A stretch of 61,605 nt of DNA from an uncultured Eggerthella sp. (GCA_900538545.1 UPYK01000012.1:1-61605), one strand, 5' to 3'. Numbered from the stretch's first letter, positions 50,564-60,097 are shown. Notes: a model not told the origin generated them from the letters alone. Program-made: numbers and translations.

Positions 50564-52081
50564 ATGCCAACCAAACGCAGTTCATCTCGATCTTCGCGCT
50601 CAGCACGAAAGGCTGGGAAGCACTGGTCCTCTTCAGTGATCGGAAACCACGCTACTCCTCAGCATTCCTCACGCAAGCCCCATCTGCGCAATAAGGCTAC
50701 GGGCTCGGCAACGCGTCGCCAAGCGCGCAGCTCTGCTTCTTCAACAAGAAGGCTCAACTCATCGTTTTCCAAGCAGACCGCCGAGATCAGCCAGATGCAG
50801 GTCGAAACGCGCTCGGTCGATCAACGAACTACGCAGCATAGGGCGAGCAAATCGCGTGCAGAAGAGTTCATGAAGCGTCGCCGCCGCAATAACATCATCA
50901 TCGCGCTCGTAGCTGTTTGCGTGGTCGCGTTCCTCATCTTCAATATCGCTTCCTGTGCTTTCAAGTCGTTCGCTTCTGCCACCATGGCACTCAACGACGA
51001 GGACGTGAAGAAAGAGCTCGTCGTTGCTAAGGAGAACGAGCCTTACTATATTTTGCTCGCAGGGCTTTCTAACTACGACCAATCGAGCGAGGCGGCAAGC
51101 TATCTTGCGGTGCTGCGCATCGATGAGCAGAACAAGAGCTTTTCGCTCATGAACATTCCGAACAACATCATGTGCACCTACGATCAGGGCACTCAAGATC
51201 TTCTGCGCAACGCTCCGCGCTATGGCGGGGAGGCTGAATTGGTGCGCAAGGCAAAGGAGCAAACCGGTATCGATTTCGCGCACTACCTGCGCATTACCGA
51301 GGATGGGCTCAAAACGCTCGTCGATGATATCGGGGGCGTTCAGGTGAACGTCGAGTATCGTCTTGACGATCCGCGGGTAGGTCATGTGGTCATCCCGCCA
51401 GGAGAGCAGACCCTTAACGGGGAGCAGGCCGTGGCGTTTGTGAGCGCAACCAACTACCAAGGTGGTCGCACGCAGCGAATGACCAACCAGATGGAGTTCT
51501 TCTTCGATCTCATCAATAAGATGACCTCGTCAGAGGGTATTGGCTGGATCAACGATTCAGACGTGATCTCCAATGCGATCAAGACCGACCTGTCCTACGA
51601 CACGCTCTCTGCGCTTGCAGCTATGTATGGGCAAGGAGCTTCATTCTATACCGCGCTGATGCCGGGCTCTCAGTACACGGTGAACAACGTGGTCTGCTTC
51701 AGTCCCAATAGCAAAGCGTGGGAGCAGATGCGCGGGCGCTTCATGAATGGCGAAGATGTCAATACGAGCATCGACACGTCGGGCATCGACAAGAGCAAGC
51801 TTTCGATCGTGGTGTACAACGGCACGGGCAGCGATGGCTTTGCAGCGCAAGCGGCGCAGATCCTCCAGTCGAAGGGCTATACCGTTCAGGAGACCGGCAA
51901 TGCGGATTCTGCGGTCTACACTGAAACGCTCGTGATCTACAAGGATAAAGAAGATGAAGCAGCCGCTGAGGCGATCGTTGCCGATCTCGGGGTCGGTCGT
52001 GCGGTGTATGCGAGCGTCTACTACAACCTTAAGACCGATATCCAGGTTGTGGTGGGAAGCGATTGGAAGCCGGTCAGCTAG
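50564..52081 (+). CDS. LytR-CpsA-Psr (LCP) glycopolymer transferase with LytR_C domain
   Basis: 505 residues. Cytoplasmic Ser/Arg/Lys-rich N-terminal region of about 105 residues, a membrane helix (IIIALVAVCVVAFLIFNIAS, about 110-130), then an extracellular LCP domain (about 155-345; ILLAGLSNY, ADVLRIDEQNKSFSLMNIPN-type strands, LVDDIGGVQVNVEY, GEQTLNGEQAVAF) that attaches glycopolymers to peptidoglycan. A C-terminal LytR_C domain (about 405-500; LSIVVYNGTGSDGFAAQAAQ, GVGRAVYASVYYNLK) ends it. TATAAT at 50475-50480 is a probable -10. Stop overlaps the GTG start of folC. Confidence 0.92.
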   Translation: MPTKRSSSRSSRSARKAGKHWSSSVIGNHATPQHSSRKPHLRNKATGSATRRQARSSASSTRRLNSSFSKQTAEISQMQVETRSVDQRTTQHRASKSRAEEFMKRRRRNNIIIALVAVCVVAFLIFNIASCAFKSFASATMALNDEDVKKELVVAKENEPYYILLAGLSNYDQSSEAASYLAVLRIDEQNKSFSLMNIPNNIMCTYDQGTQDLLRNAPRYGGEAELVRKAKEQTGIDFAHYLRITEDGLKTLVDDIGGVQVNVEYRLDDPRVGHVVIPPGEQTLNGEQAVAFVSATNYQGGRTQRMTNQMEFFFDLINKMTSSEGIGWINDSDVISNAIKTDLSYDTLSALAAMYGQGASFYTALMPGSQYTVNNVVCFSPNSKAWEQMRGRFMNGEDVNTSIDTSGIDKSKLSIVVYNGTGSDGFAAQAAQILQSKGYTVQETGNADSAVYTETLVIYKDKEDEAAAEAIVADLGVGRAVYASVYYNLKTDIQVVVGSDWKPVS

Positions 52082-53373
52082 TGTTCGATCCGATCGAATA
52101 CCTCACTTCGCCACGCTGGCAAACTATGAGCTTGGGGCTCGAACGCACCCATGCGCTTCTCTCGGGGCTCGGCGATCCACAGAGGCAGCTTCGTTTCGTT
52201 CATGTGGCGGGAACGAATGGCAAAGGCTCGACGTGTGCATTCCTCGCTTCAGTGCTCGAGCAGGCGGGATATCGGGTCGGGCTTTTCACCAGCCCGGCGG
52301 TCTATTCGTTCGAAGAGCGCATTCGCGTGAATGGGCAGCCTATCTCCTATGACGAGCTTACGAGCGTGACCGAAGCGGTGAAGCGCCTTGCCGATACGCT
52401 CGAAGAGCACCCTACTGAATTCGAGCTTTTAACGGGCGTCGCGCTCACTCATTTCGTGCGTTCGCACTGCGATGTGGTGGTCGTGGAGGTTGGCATGGGT
52501 GGCCGCCTCGATTCGACGAACGTTATCGAGGCTCCCGAAGTGGCGGTCATCACGCCCGTCTCGTTCGACCATTGCGCGTTCTTGGGAGACACGCTTGCAG
52601 AGATAGCGGGCGAAAAAGCAGGCATCATCAAGCCCGGCGCACTTGTTGTCTGTGCGCCACAAGCGCCTGAAGCTGAGGTGGTCATCCGCCAAGTCGCGCA
52701 CGAGCACGCATGCCCGTTCGTGCAGGTCGATCTTTCTCAGGAGCAGGGAAGCGAGGAGCGCTTCTCTTATCGGGAGCGGCACGATCTTGCGCTTGGAGTG
52801 CGCGGTGTGTTTCAGCTTGAGAATGCCGCAACTGCCCTCGATACGCTCGATGTGCTCAAGCAGCGCGGCTGGACGATCCCTGAAGAGGCGATCCGCGAAG
52901 GTCTGCGCCTAGCGCATTGGCCAGGGCGCTTCGAGGCGGTGAGCGCAGAGCCGCTCATCATCTTCGATGGAGGGCATAACCTTTCTGGCATCAGCGCGCT
53001 TTCTGCATCGCTCGAGCACGCCTATCCACAGCACTATCGCATCATCGTCTCTGGCGTGCTCGCCGATAAGGACTACCAGGACATGGCAGATGTGCTGGTC
53101 GATATGGCTGATGAGATCATCACGGTCACTCCTGATAATGCGCGGGCGCTTGCTGCGAAGGACTATGCAGAAGCCTTGCGCCATGCGCATGAGCCCCGGC
53201 GTGTGCACATCATGGTGGAGGCACCGAGCATCTCAGCGGGCGTGGCAGAGGCGCTCAAACGCTATGAAGGAGCTCGCCGCGCGCACCTAGCGCCGCTCAT
53301 CTGCGTGTGTGGGAGCCTCTATCTTCTTGGGAGTGTTATGGAAGTTTTGCGGCAGGATGGCGTGGTTTTGTAG
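52081..53373 (+). CDS. folC: folylpolyglutamate synthase / dihydrofolate synthase
   Basis: 430 residues. Mur-ligase fold; adds glutamate to dihydropteroate and to folates. Landmarks: FVHVAGTNGKGSTCAFLASV (P-loop), RVGLFTSPAVYSFEERIRVN, VVVEVGMGGRLDSTNV, PVSFDHCAFLGDTLAEIAGE-type substrate loop and a C-terminal domain with IIFDGGHNLSGISAL and IIVSGVLADKDYQDM. The GTG start overlaps the LCP stop by one base (TAGTG), giving VFDPIEYL, the typical start; a TTG 18 bases upstream is possible. Confidence 0.95.
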   Translation: MFDPIEYLTSPRWQTMSLGLERTHALLSGLGDPQRQLRFVHVAGTNGKGSTCAFLASVLEQAGYRVGLFTSPAVYSFEERIRVNGQPISYDELTSVTEAVKRLADTLEEHPTEFELLTGVALTHFVRSHCDVVVVEVGMGGRLDSTNVIEAPEVAVITPVSFDHCAFLGDTLAEIAGEKAGIIKPGALVVCAPQAPEAEVVIRQVAHEHACPFVQVDLSQEQGSEERFSYRERHDLALGVRGVFQLENAATALDTLDVLKQRGWTIPEEAIREGLRLAHWPGRFEAVSAEPLIIFDGGHNLSGISALSASLEHAYPQHYRIIVSGVLADKDYQDMADVLVDMADEIITVTPDNARALAAKDYAEALRHAHEPRRVHIMVEAPSISAGVAEALKRYEGARRAHLAPLICVCGSLYLLGSVMEVLRQDGVVL

Positions 53374-53396
53374 CGCGCTGGTAATTCAGGTATACT
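53368..53396 (+). promoter_or_regulatory. promoter of the SRP RNA gene
   Basis: TTGTAG (53368-53373), 17-base spacer, TATACT (53391-53396). The -35 box overlaps the folC stop codon. Transcription would start about 30 bases before the RNA's base-paired 5' end. Confidence 0.65.
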
Positions 53397-53432
53397 TTCA
53401 ACCGTTGCACGTCGTGCACGCGATGAATATCT

Positions 53433-53525
53433 CGAATGGGCTTGGGCGGCGCCAAGTTCCGAACCTGGTCAGGTCCGGGAGGAAGCAGCCATAAGGGACC
53501 GCTGACGAGCGCCCTTGCCTATTCG
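53433..53525 (+). ncRNA. ffs: signal recognition particle RNA (4.5S type)
   Basis: About 93 bases. The invariant SRP domain IV is present: CCTGGTCAGGTCCGGGAGG, then AAGCAGCC. The 5' strand CGAATGGGCTTGGGCG pairs with 3' CGCCCTTGCCTATTCG, closing the hairpin. Small bacterial form without an Alu domain. Sits between folC and the DedA gene. Confidence 0.95.
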
Positions 53526-53584
53526 GGATATTCGTTTTTCACGCGCACGTTTTTTTGTGCACAACGAAAGAGAAGGACATTCAT

Positions 53585-54253
53585 TTGGGTATCATCGATT
53601 TCTTCGTCGGACTACTGAGCGATCCGCGCGCCTTCATCGCTGGTTGGATCATCTCGCTCGGGCCAGTATTGGTCTACAGTCCGCTTTTCTTGATCGTTTT
53701 CGTCGAGACAGGATTGGTCTTCTTTCCCTTCTTGCCGGGTGATTCGCTCTTGTTCGCTGCGGGCGTCTTCTCGGCTGACGGGGGAGGGCTCAACATCTTC
53801 GCCACGCTCATCGTCTTCTACGCGGCAGCGGTGCTGGGCAACACATCGAACTACTGGATCGCACGTTTCTTCGGTGCACGCATCATCGACTCGGGCAAGG
53901 TGAAGGCGCTCACGCACGAGCGCATGGAAAAGCTCGACTACTTCTTCCAGAAATACGGTGGGCTTACGATCGTGATCACGCGCTTCATGCCGTTTTTTCG
54001 CACCTTCGCGCCCTTTATCGCTGGTATGGGCCATATGAATTTCTCGAAGTTCACGCTCTTCAATGTCATCGGTGGCGTTTCCTGGGTGAGCTTGTTCGTT
54101 TTGGTGGGTTACTTCTTTGGAGGCGTGCCGTTCGTACAAGAGCATTTCGAGGTCATCGTATTGGGCATCGTTGCCGTTTCGGTGGCTCCCGCTTTCATCG
54201 CTGCGATCAAGACCGCACTGTCTTCGCGCAAAGCTAAGAAGGAGAAAGCTTAG
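53585..54253 (+). CDS. DedA-family membrane protein
   Basis: 222 residues from a TTG behind AGAAGGAC; no ATG fits the conserved start. DedA/SNARE-associated fold: VFVETGLVFFPFLPGDSLLF, YWIARFFGARIIDSGK, ERMEKLDYFFQKYGGLTIVI and ITRFMPFFRTFAPFIAGMGH with the conserved Arg and Pro. Family members flip undecaprenyl phosphate or phospholipids. Upstream neighbour is the SRP RNA; the next gene is dnaX, nine bases away. The functional lipid is not certain. Confidence 0.9.
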   Translation: MGIIDFFVGLLSDPRAFIAGWIISLGPVLVYSPLFLIVFVETGLVFFPFLPGDSLLFAAGVFSADGGGLNIFATLIVFYAAAVLGNTSNYWIARFFGARIIDSGKVKALTHERMEKLDYFFQKYGGLTIVITRFMPFFRTFAPFIAGMGHMNFSKFTLFNVIGGVSWVSLFVLVGYFFGGVPFVQEHFEVIVLGIVAVSVAPAFIAAIKTALSSRKAKKEKA

Positions 54254-54261
54254 GTGGTTTC

Positions 54262-56736
54262 ATGGCAGAAGCACTGTATCGTAAATATCGTCCGAGCACT
54301 TTTGAGGATGTGGTCGGGCAGGAGCATATCGAACGAACGCTCAAGAACGCGCTCGAGCAGGAAAAGGTATCGCATGCCTATCTCTTCTGTGGGCCACGCG
54401 GCACGGGTAAGACCACCATGGCGCGCATCCTGGCAAAGGCATTGCTGTGCGAGAAAGCTCCTACGATCGATCCTGATGGCACCTGTGAAGAGTGCTTAGC
54501 GATCGCAGCGGGCACTCACCCCGATGTCTATGAGCTCGACGCAGCGAGCCGTACGGGTGTTGAGAATGTGCGTGAAGAGATCATCAATCGCGTTCATTAT
54601 GCGCCTACGCATGGCTCCTACAAGATCTACATCATCGACGAAGTCCACATGCTCTCAACGGCAGCGTTCAATGCGCTTCTGAAGACGCTCGAAGAACCGC
54701 CGAGCCATGTGGTGTTCATCCTCTGTACTACCGACCCGCAAAAGGTGCCCGATACCATCCATTCGCGTTGTCAGCGTTTCGACTTCCATCGTTTGAGCGT
54801 CGATGAGATCACTGCGCGTCTTGGTGCGGTGTGCGTCCAAGAAGGGGTGGAGTTCGAGCCTGAAGCGCTCGAGCTCATTTCCCATCAAGCTGAAGGTGGC
54901 ATGCGTAACGCGCTCACGTCGCTCGAGCAGCTCGCGGCTTTTGGTGAAGGCCACGTTACGCTCGATGGCGCGCACCGTATCCTTGGGTCACTCGACAACG
55001 AAGGCCTTACCGAGATCGTTCAGGCGCTCGGCAAACACGATGCTGGTGCTTGCTTCACCTGGGTCTCTCACTATGTGGAAACGGGTGCCGATATCGCGCA
55101 GTTCGTTCAAGAGCTTGCCGAACATATGCGCAATCTCTACCTCATGAGCCTGACCGATGCCGACGTGGAGATCTCCGCGAGCACTTCTGCGCGCGAAGTT
55201 ATGGAATCCGAACTCGAGCTGTTCGGCACTGAACGTTTGAGTCGTGCGCTTTCGGTATTGGGCGACCTCATGAAAGAGCTGCGCGCTACCACGAATTCGC
55301 GCCTTGCATTCGAGATTGCGCTCACGCGCCTGTTGCGCCCCGAGTCCGATCTTACCCTAGAGTCGCTTTCCGAGCGTATCGAAGAACTTGAGATGAAGTT
55401 GCTCTCAACGCCTTCGCTCGCTTATGCGCAAGGCGCACCAGCAGCGCCTGTTGCTGCTGGTGCGATGCAGATGCCAGCTTCTATGCAGAGCATGCAGCAG
55501 CCTTCAGCACCTCAACCGGTGGTAGCGCAGGTGCAGCCTGCGCCGCAGCAAGCCTACACCCCAGCGCAAGCGCCTACGCCCGCTGCACCTGCTCCGCGGC
55601 CGGCTCCTGCGCCTCAGCCCATGCCCACGCCGCGGCCCGCACCTGCACCGCAACAGGTTCCTGCGCCGCAACCCGCTCCTGCGCCACAACCGATGCCAGC
55701 TCAGGCGGCTACGAGCTCACCGGCATCGAATGTGCCTCCTGCTTCTGTCGACCTTACGAACGCTGCGGCCCTTCAGCGCATGTGGCATTCGGTCACTTCA
55801 GCACTTCGAAAGTCGAATCCTGCGCGTGGCGTTCTGTTCATGGGTGCGAAGATCGAGGCCGATCCTCAAAACCATGGTGTGAAGATCGTCTTCTCGCCCG
55901 ATTCGAGCTTCGCCTATGCTGCAGCTCAGAAAAAAGAGGTGAAGGACGTTCTTGCGCAGAGCTTCATCGAGGTGACGGGCGGCTCGGTGCCGTTCCAGCT
56001 ACTCATGGGGCAAGGAGGATCCGCTCCTTCTGCTGGTTCGAACTATCAAGGCACGGTGAATCAGAGCGCCTCTACATCGGCAGCTTATGCGCCGCAAGCG
56101 CCTCAGCCTCAAGCTGCTGAGGTCCCTCAGGCAGTCCCTCAGGCATCTCAGAACGCTCCAGTGTCAGTGCCGACTTCAACGCCAGTTTCGGCACCAGCAT
56201 CGGCAACGACATCAGCTTCGGTGTCAACTCCAGCATCGGCAGCGACGCCGGTGCCAGCATCAGGGCCCGCTCCGAGCGCTCAACCTGCCGCTGCTCAGCA
56301 ACCACCTGCCTTTCAAGCTGAACCGGCGGTTTCAGGAATGATGGGACGCTACGAAGATGAGTCACCGTTCGTGGACCGTGATGCTGATTTCGCACCTGAC
56401 GTCCCTCAAGCAGCTTCCGTGCAGCAGTCGCCGCAGACCGCTCAACCGGTTCAAGCTTCTCAACCCGCCCAGCCCTCGCAGCAGCCTGCAGTAGCTCAAG
56501 AGTCTGGATCCCAGTCGGCAGCGTTCCCGCAGGGGTCGCAGCCGAATGAGGGCGCGCCCGTTGCGCCAGTGCCGAGCGAAACGCACCAGGAAGCTGGTCA
56601 AAGTGGTCAAGCTGTTCAGCCGGAACAACCTCGTTCAGAGCCTCAAGCGGGAGAAGGGCTTTCAGAGGCTGACCAAACCAGACAGATTCTCACTGCGGCA
56701 TTCGGTGAGGATTTGCGGATAACCACTGAAAATTGA
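54262..56736 (+). CDS. dnaX: DNA polymerase III subunit gamma/tau with very long low-complexity linker
   Basis: 824 residues, about 200 more than E. coli tau. Clamp-loader ATPase: Walker A GPRGTGKTTMARILAKAL, zinc cysteines C-E-K-A-P to CEECLAIAAGTH, Walker B IIDEVHML and arginine-finger segment HSRCQRFDFHRL. DNA polymerase III gamma domain III to about residue 370. Then two Pro/Ala/Gln-rich stretches, about 390-490 and about 600-780, around a conserved insert (about 500-590, KSNPARGVLFMGAKIEADPQ). The C-terminal DnaE-binding tail ends in RQILTAAFGEDLR. ATG follows AGGTGG. Operon with ybaB and recR. Confidence 0.95.
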   Translation: MAEALYRKYRPSTFEDVVGQEHIERTLKNALEQEKVSHAYLFCGPRGTGKTTMARILAKALLCEKAPTIDPDGTCEECLAIAAGTHPDVYELDAASRTGVENVREEIINRVHYAPTHGSYKIYIIDEVHMLSTAAFNALLKTLEEPPSHVVFILCTTDPQKVPDTIHSRCQRFDFHRLSVDEITARLGAVCVQEGVEFEPEALELISHQAEGGMRNALTSLEQLAAFGEGHVTLDGAHRILGSLDNEGLTEIVQALGKHDAGACFTWVSHYVETGADIAQFVQELAEHMRNLYLMSLTDADVEISASTSAREVMESELELFGTERLSRALSVLGDLMKELRATTNSRLAFEIALTRLLRPESDLTLESLSERIEELEMKLLSTPSLAYAQGAPAAPVAAGAMQMPASMQSMQQPSAPQPVVAQVQPAPQQAYTPAQAPTPAAPAPRPAPAPQPMPTPRPAPAPQQVPAPQPAPAPQPMPAQAATSSPASNVPPASVDLTNAAALQRMWHSVTSALRKSNPARGVLFMGAKIEADPQNHGVKIVFSPDSSFAYAAAQKKEVKDVLAQSFIEVTGGSVPFQLLMGQGGSAPSAGSNYQGTVNQSASTSAAYAPQAPQPQAAEVPQAVPQASQNAPVSVPTSTPVSAPASATTSASVSTPASAATPVPASGPAPSAQPAAAQQPPAFQAEPAVSGMMGRYEDESPFVDRDADFAPDVPQAASVQQSPQTAQPVQASQPAQPSQQPAVAQESGSQSAAFPQGSQPNEGAPVAPVPSETHQEAGQSGQAVQPEQPRSEPQAGEGLSEADQTRQILTAAFGEDLRITTEN

Positions 56737-56784
56737 TAACGTATAATCGAGCAAAACAAAAAACGAGACGAGGAGTTCAACTCT

Positions 56785-57093
56785 ATGGATATGAAACAGA
56801 TGATGCGTCAAGCTCAGAAGATGCAGAAAGAGCTCAATAAGGCGCAGGAGGAAATCGCCACGATGAGCTTCGAAGCAACCGCGGGTGGCGGCATGGTCAC
56901 AGCTGTTGCATCGGGCGACATGGCTATCACCTCACTTACTATCGATCCAGATGCCGTCGATCCTGAAGATGTTGAAATGCTGCAAGACATGGTCGTTGCT
57001 GCAGTAAATGAAGCGCTGCGCGGTGTTTCTGAGCTCAGCAACCAGCGTATGAGTGCGGTTACGGGTGGCATGAACATTCCAGGGCTCATGTAG
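56785..57093 (+). CDS. ybaB: YbaB/EbfC nucleoid-associated protein
   Basis: 102 residues. Dimeric DNA-binding protein, conserved between dnaX and recR in most bacteria. MKQMMRQAQKMQKELNKAQ start, EATAGGGMVTAVASGDMAIT core and GGMNIPGLM end are all typical. Ribosome site GACGAGGAG upstream. Role in DNA repair and recombination organisation is inferred from this conserved context. Confidence 0.96.
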   Translation: MDMKQMMRQAQKMQKELNKAQEEIATMSFEATAGGGMVTAVASGDMAITSLTIDPDAVDPEDVEMLQDMVVAAVNEALRGVSELSNQRMSAVTGGMNIPGLM

Positions 57094-57099
57094 CAACTC

Positions 57100-57696
57100 G
57101 TGTACGCTGCTTCTGCAATACAAAATCTACTCGATGAACTTGAGCGCCTTCCTGGCATCGGTCCGAAATCAGCTCAGCGCATCGCTTACTGGATCTTGAA
57201 CAATCCCAAGGCCGACGCGATGCGGCTTGCCGATGCGATCAAGGAAGTAAAGGATACGGTGCATTTTTGCCCCCAGTGCTTCAACTATGCCCAAGGCGAC
57301 CTTTGCGAGATCTGTGCATCGCCCAAACGCGATGCCACGTGCATTTGCGTGGTCTCTGAGCCGCGTGACATTCCGCCCATCGAGCGCACAGGGACGTTTT
57401 CTGGGCACTATCATGTGTTGGGAGGAGCGCTTTCGCCCTTGGAAGGGATCGGCCCTGATGAGCTTCATGTGGCTGAGCTCATGGCGCGTCTTTCGAATCC
57501 TGACATTACCGAGGTTATTTTGGCCACGAATCCAAACGTTGAAGGCGAAACGACGGCGAGCTACCTCGCGCGTCTCATCAAGCCGACGGGTGTTACGGTC
57601 AGCCGCCTTGCGAGCGGGCTGCCAGTAGGGGGCGACCTCGAATTCGCCGACGAAGTAACACTCGGCCGTGCCATCGAATCACGCAGGATCTTGTGA
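57100..57696 (+). CDS. recR: recombination protein RecR
   Basis: 198 residues from GTG. Part of RecFOR loading of RecA. HhH region LERLPGIGPKSAQRIAYWIL, four-cysteine zinc finger CPQCFNYAQGDLCEIC, and Toprim domain with VVSEPRDIPPIERTGTFSGH and ATNPNVEGETTASYLARLI. Starts six bases after ybaB stop, in the usual dnaX-ybaB-recR order. Confidence 0.97.
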   Translation: MYAASAIQNLLDELERLPGIGPKSAQRIAYWILNNPKADAMRLADAIKEVKDTVHFCPQCFNYAQGDLCEICASPKRDATCICVVSEPRDIPPIERTGTFSGHYHVLGGALSPLEGIGPDELHVAELMARLSNPDITEVILATNPNVEGETTASYLARLIKPTGVTVSRLASGLPVGGDLEFADEVTLGRAIESRRIL

Positions 57697-57718
57697 TCTC
57701 GAGGCCGTTTCCCTTTGC

Positions 57719-58897
57719 TTACGAAGCAACAGGCTTGTTCTGCATCTCGAGCAATTTGCTCTTTAGCTCATCTTCAAGACGGCGAATTTCAACCTCTGCT
57801 TCAGCGCGTTTCTGTCTGCCTTCTTGTTGGATGCGCAAGACATCGTCGAATGTCTGGATGAGCGTTTCGTTAGTGTGCTGAAGCGTTTCGATATCTACGA
57901 TGCCGCGCTCGGTCTCCTCTGCAATCTGCGTGGTGGAGGATTGCAGCATGTCGGCGTTCTTGCGCAGCAGCTCGTTCGTTGTTTTATTGACGGCATTTTG
58001 CGCCTTGACCGCATCAGCTGCATTAGCGATGCCAAGCGAGAGCACCATCTGGTTCTTCCAGAGCGGAATGGTGTTCACGAGCGTCGTCTGGATCTTCTCG
58101 ATCATGGCGATCTCGTTGTTCTGCACCATGCGGATCTGCGGAGCGGTTTGCATTGCGATAACGCGCGTTAGTTCGAGATCGGAAAGCTTGCGCTCGAACC
58201 GCACGATGCGCTCTTCAAGATCGCGCGCGGCTTGAGCGTCTTCAGGACGGCCCGTCTCTTCTGCTTTTGCAACAAGGGCAGGCAGTTCTGTGTTCTGCAC
58301 TTCGGCAAGCTTTTTCTTGCCGGCAAGGATATACATCGTGAGCTCTTTGAAGTAGACGATATTCATGTCATACATCTTATCGAGCGTTGCATTGTCTTTC
58401 ATCAGGCGCATCTGATTGTCTTTAAGAGCCTTCACCACGCGCTCGACGTTCTTCTCTGCTTTGTCGTATTTCACGCGCAGCGCCTGCACCTTGTTCACGC
58501 CTCGTTTGAAGAATCCGAAGATGCCCTTTTCGTCTTCGGCGTCGAAATTCCTCAATTCGCCGACCACCTCGGTCAAAAGCGCTCCCACTTCGCCGAGCTC
58601 TTGCGTACGTACACTCTTGAGCGCACTTTCGGAAAAGTCGGCCATCTTCTTTTGTGCGCCAGCGCCATATTGCACGATCATGTTCGAATCGTTCAGATCG
58701 ATCTGCTGCGAGAAGTTCTCGACCATCTCCTTTTCTTCAGGGCTCAGTGCGCTTTCATCAAGCTCTGCCTTTGGTGCTGGTTCGGTTTCCACGGTCGTTT
58801 CTTCGACCAGTTCGATCGCACCGCTCTCATCAAGATTCGGCTCGAGGGTGAGCGAAGGCACGGGCAGATCGTTATCGGGTTTGATCTCGTCGGTCAT
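57719..58897 (-). CDS. TelA-family (toxic anion resistance) protein
   Basis: 392 residues. Acidic N-terminal tail (about 1-55), then the TelA domain of helical hairpins (SALKSVRTQELGEVGALLTE, FGFFKRGVNKVQALRVKYDK, VIAMQTAPQIRMVQNNEIAM, ETERGIVDIETLQHTNETLI). Tellurite-resistance family named from TelA/KlaA; real role is thought to concern envelope stress. The start codon directly follows the stop of the xpaC-type gene (TAAATG), so the pair is translationally coupled, the usual partnership in Firmicutes and Actinobacteria. Confidence 0.92.
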   Translation of the reverse strand: MTDEIKPDNDLPVPSLTLEPNLDESGAIELVEETTVETEPAPKAELDESALSPEEKEMVENFSQQIDLNDSNMIVQYGAGAQKKMADFSESALKSVRTQELGEVGALLTEVVGELRNFDAEDEKGIFGFFKRGVNKVQALRVKYDKAEKNVERVVKALKDNQMRLMKDNATLDKMYDMNIVYFKELTMYILAGKKKLAEVQNTELPALVAKAEETGRPEDAQAARDLEERIVRFERKLSDLELTRVIAMQTAPQIRMVQNNEIAMIEKIQTTLVNTIPLWKNQMVLSLGIANAADAVKAQNAVNKTTNELLRKNADMLQSSTTQIAEETERGIVDIETLQHTNETLIQTFDDVLRIQQEGRQKRAEAEVEIRRLEDELKSKLLEMQNKPVAS

Positions 58898-60097
58898 TTA
58901 TCTATCCTCCTGGGGTTGTTCGAATGGATTGTCTATGAGCCCTTCTTGGGCAAGCACGGTATGAAGAACGGTTATATCGGTCGAGACATCCCATGTGATG
59001 TCTTTGAATATCGAATCGAGCAGTTTCTCGAAAGCGGTGTTGAGGGTGCCGAGCGTTTCTTCGATCTCCTTCTTCGAACTTTGGATGGCATCGCTCTGGA
59101 TCGGTTGGCTATCAAGCTCCTCGTAAGCGTTGAGCAGCTTGATCGTGAGGGGCAGATAGTAATCCATAAGCTGTTCGAGGTCAGGCAGAACTTCGGGATG
59201 CTCTTGAGCACGCTTGAAGATGGTCTGCAGAATCGTTTCGGTCTGTTCGAGCTTTTCGCTCACCACTGGATCGGGGATCTCATCATTGCTCGCTGCGATC
59301 TTGGCAAGGTAGGCCTGTCCGCGTTCGAGCATCGCTTGCGCTTCTAGGGAGAGGGGAGTTGCTTTCTTGTTGCCCTCCACGCTTGCGAGCAGCTGTTGTT
59401 CGCGGTCGCGCTCAGCTTTCGAGCGGAGTGTCTCGCGGTATTGCTCGTAAGTGGCGTTGGTGACCATGAGCGTGGTCGCCTGGTCATCAAGATGGCCTTC
59501 GCGGAACATGCCCTTATCGATCATCTTATGCAGATCCTTTTCGACCAGGTTGTCGGTTTCACCGGTTTGGGCTGCTAGCTCTTTGATCGTGCAGAAGGTA
59601 CGGGTACCCAGGATGCGGCGATAGGCCTGAAAGCGTTTAGCGAAGCCCGCACGCTTCGCGCCGAAAACGCTCATCGCCACACTTCCGCCGCAAAGACAGA
59701 GCATGACCGTTGCCCCGATCGCAAAGCCTGCAGAGAAGAGTCCGGCACCCAGGAATGCAAGAAGCGAGAGAACGCCGAACGAGGCTGCCAATACGCCTCC
59801 GCCGATAGCCATAGCATATCCTGAGGCTTTGACGCCATTTGCGGGCGCATAGCGGTTTTGCACGGCCATCAGTTCATTGCGCTGCGCATTGAGTGCGTTG
59901 AAGTATTCGTTTTGACGCCTGATATGTTCGGCATTTGCTTGCGCGGCGTTTGATTGTGCCTGCGAAAGACCGGTGGCGATGCTCGAGGCTGCTGCATTGA
60001 TCGATTGTTCGACAACGCTTTTCACAGACGAAAAATCCTGCGAAGTGATCGCTTCTTGTATGGCGTCTTTTATTTGATCGCCGAAATTCTTGGTCAT
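58898..60097 (-). CDS. XpaC-family (5-bromo-4-chloroindolyl phosphate hydrolysis) protein
   Basis: 399 residues from an ATG with AGAGG upstream; a TTG two codons earlier is less likely. N-terminal helical region, two membrane helices (about 92-118 and 120-142; FGVLSLLAFLGAGLFSAGFA), then a cytoplasmic winged-helix-like and helical part (about 160-395; RRILGTRTFCTIKELAAQTG, LLPDLEQLMDYYLPLTIKLL-type segment with LMDYYLPLTIKLLNAYEEL). XpaC is an uncharacterised membrane family named for a screen in Bacillus. Upstream partner of telA with zero spacing. Confidence 0.9.
   Translation of the reverse strand: MTKNFGDQIKDAIQEAITSQDFSSVKSVVEQSINAAASSIATGLSQAQSNAAQANAEHIRRQNEYFNALNAQRNELMAVQNRYAPANGVKASGYAMAIGGGVLAASFGVLSLLAFLGAGLFSAGFAIGATVMLCLCGGSVAMSVFGAKRAGFAKRFQAYRRILGTRTFCTIKELAAQTGETDNLVEKDLHKMIDKGMFREGHLDDQATTLMVTNATYEQYRETLRSKAERDREQQLLASVEGNKKATPLSLEAQAMLERGQAYLAKIAASNDEIPDPVVSEKLEQTETILQTIFKRAQEHPEVLPDLEQLMDYYLPLTIKLLNAYEELDSQPIQSDAIQSSKKEIEETLGTLNTAFEKLLDSIFKDITWDVSTDITVLHTVLAQEGLIDNPFEQPQEDR

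Noticed and set aside
55930..55936. AAAAAAG in dnaX, resembling the E. coli gamma/tau frameshift site
   Set aside because: The codon phase is AAA AAA G, not A AAA AAG, and the -1 frame does not stop nearby. Slippage by loss of one A would stop at once, but a run of six A is short for transcriptional slippage.
58232..59347. A 371-codon plus-strand frame across telA and xpaC
   Set aside because: The minus strand encodes two known partner families with proper starts; the plus-strand frame is Leu/Phe/His-rich noise from antisense reading.
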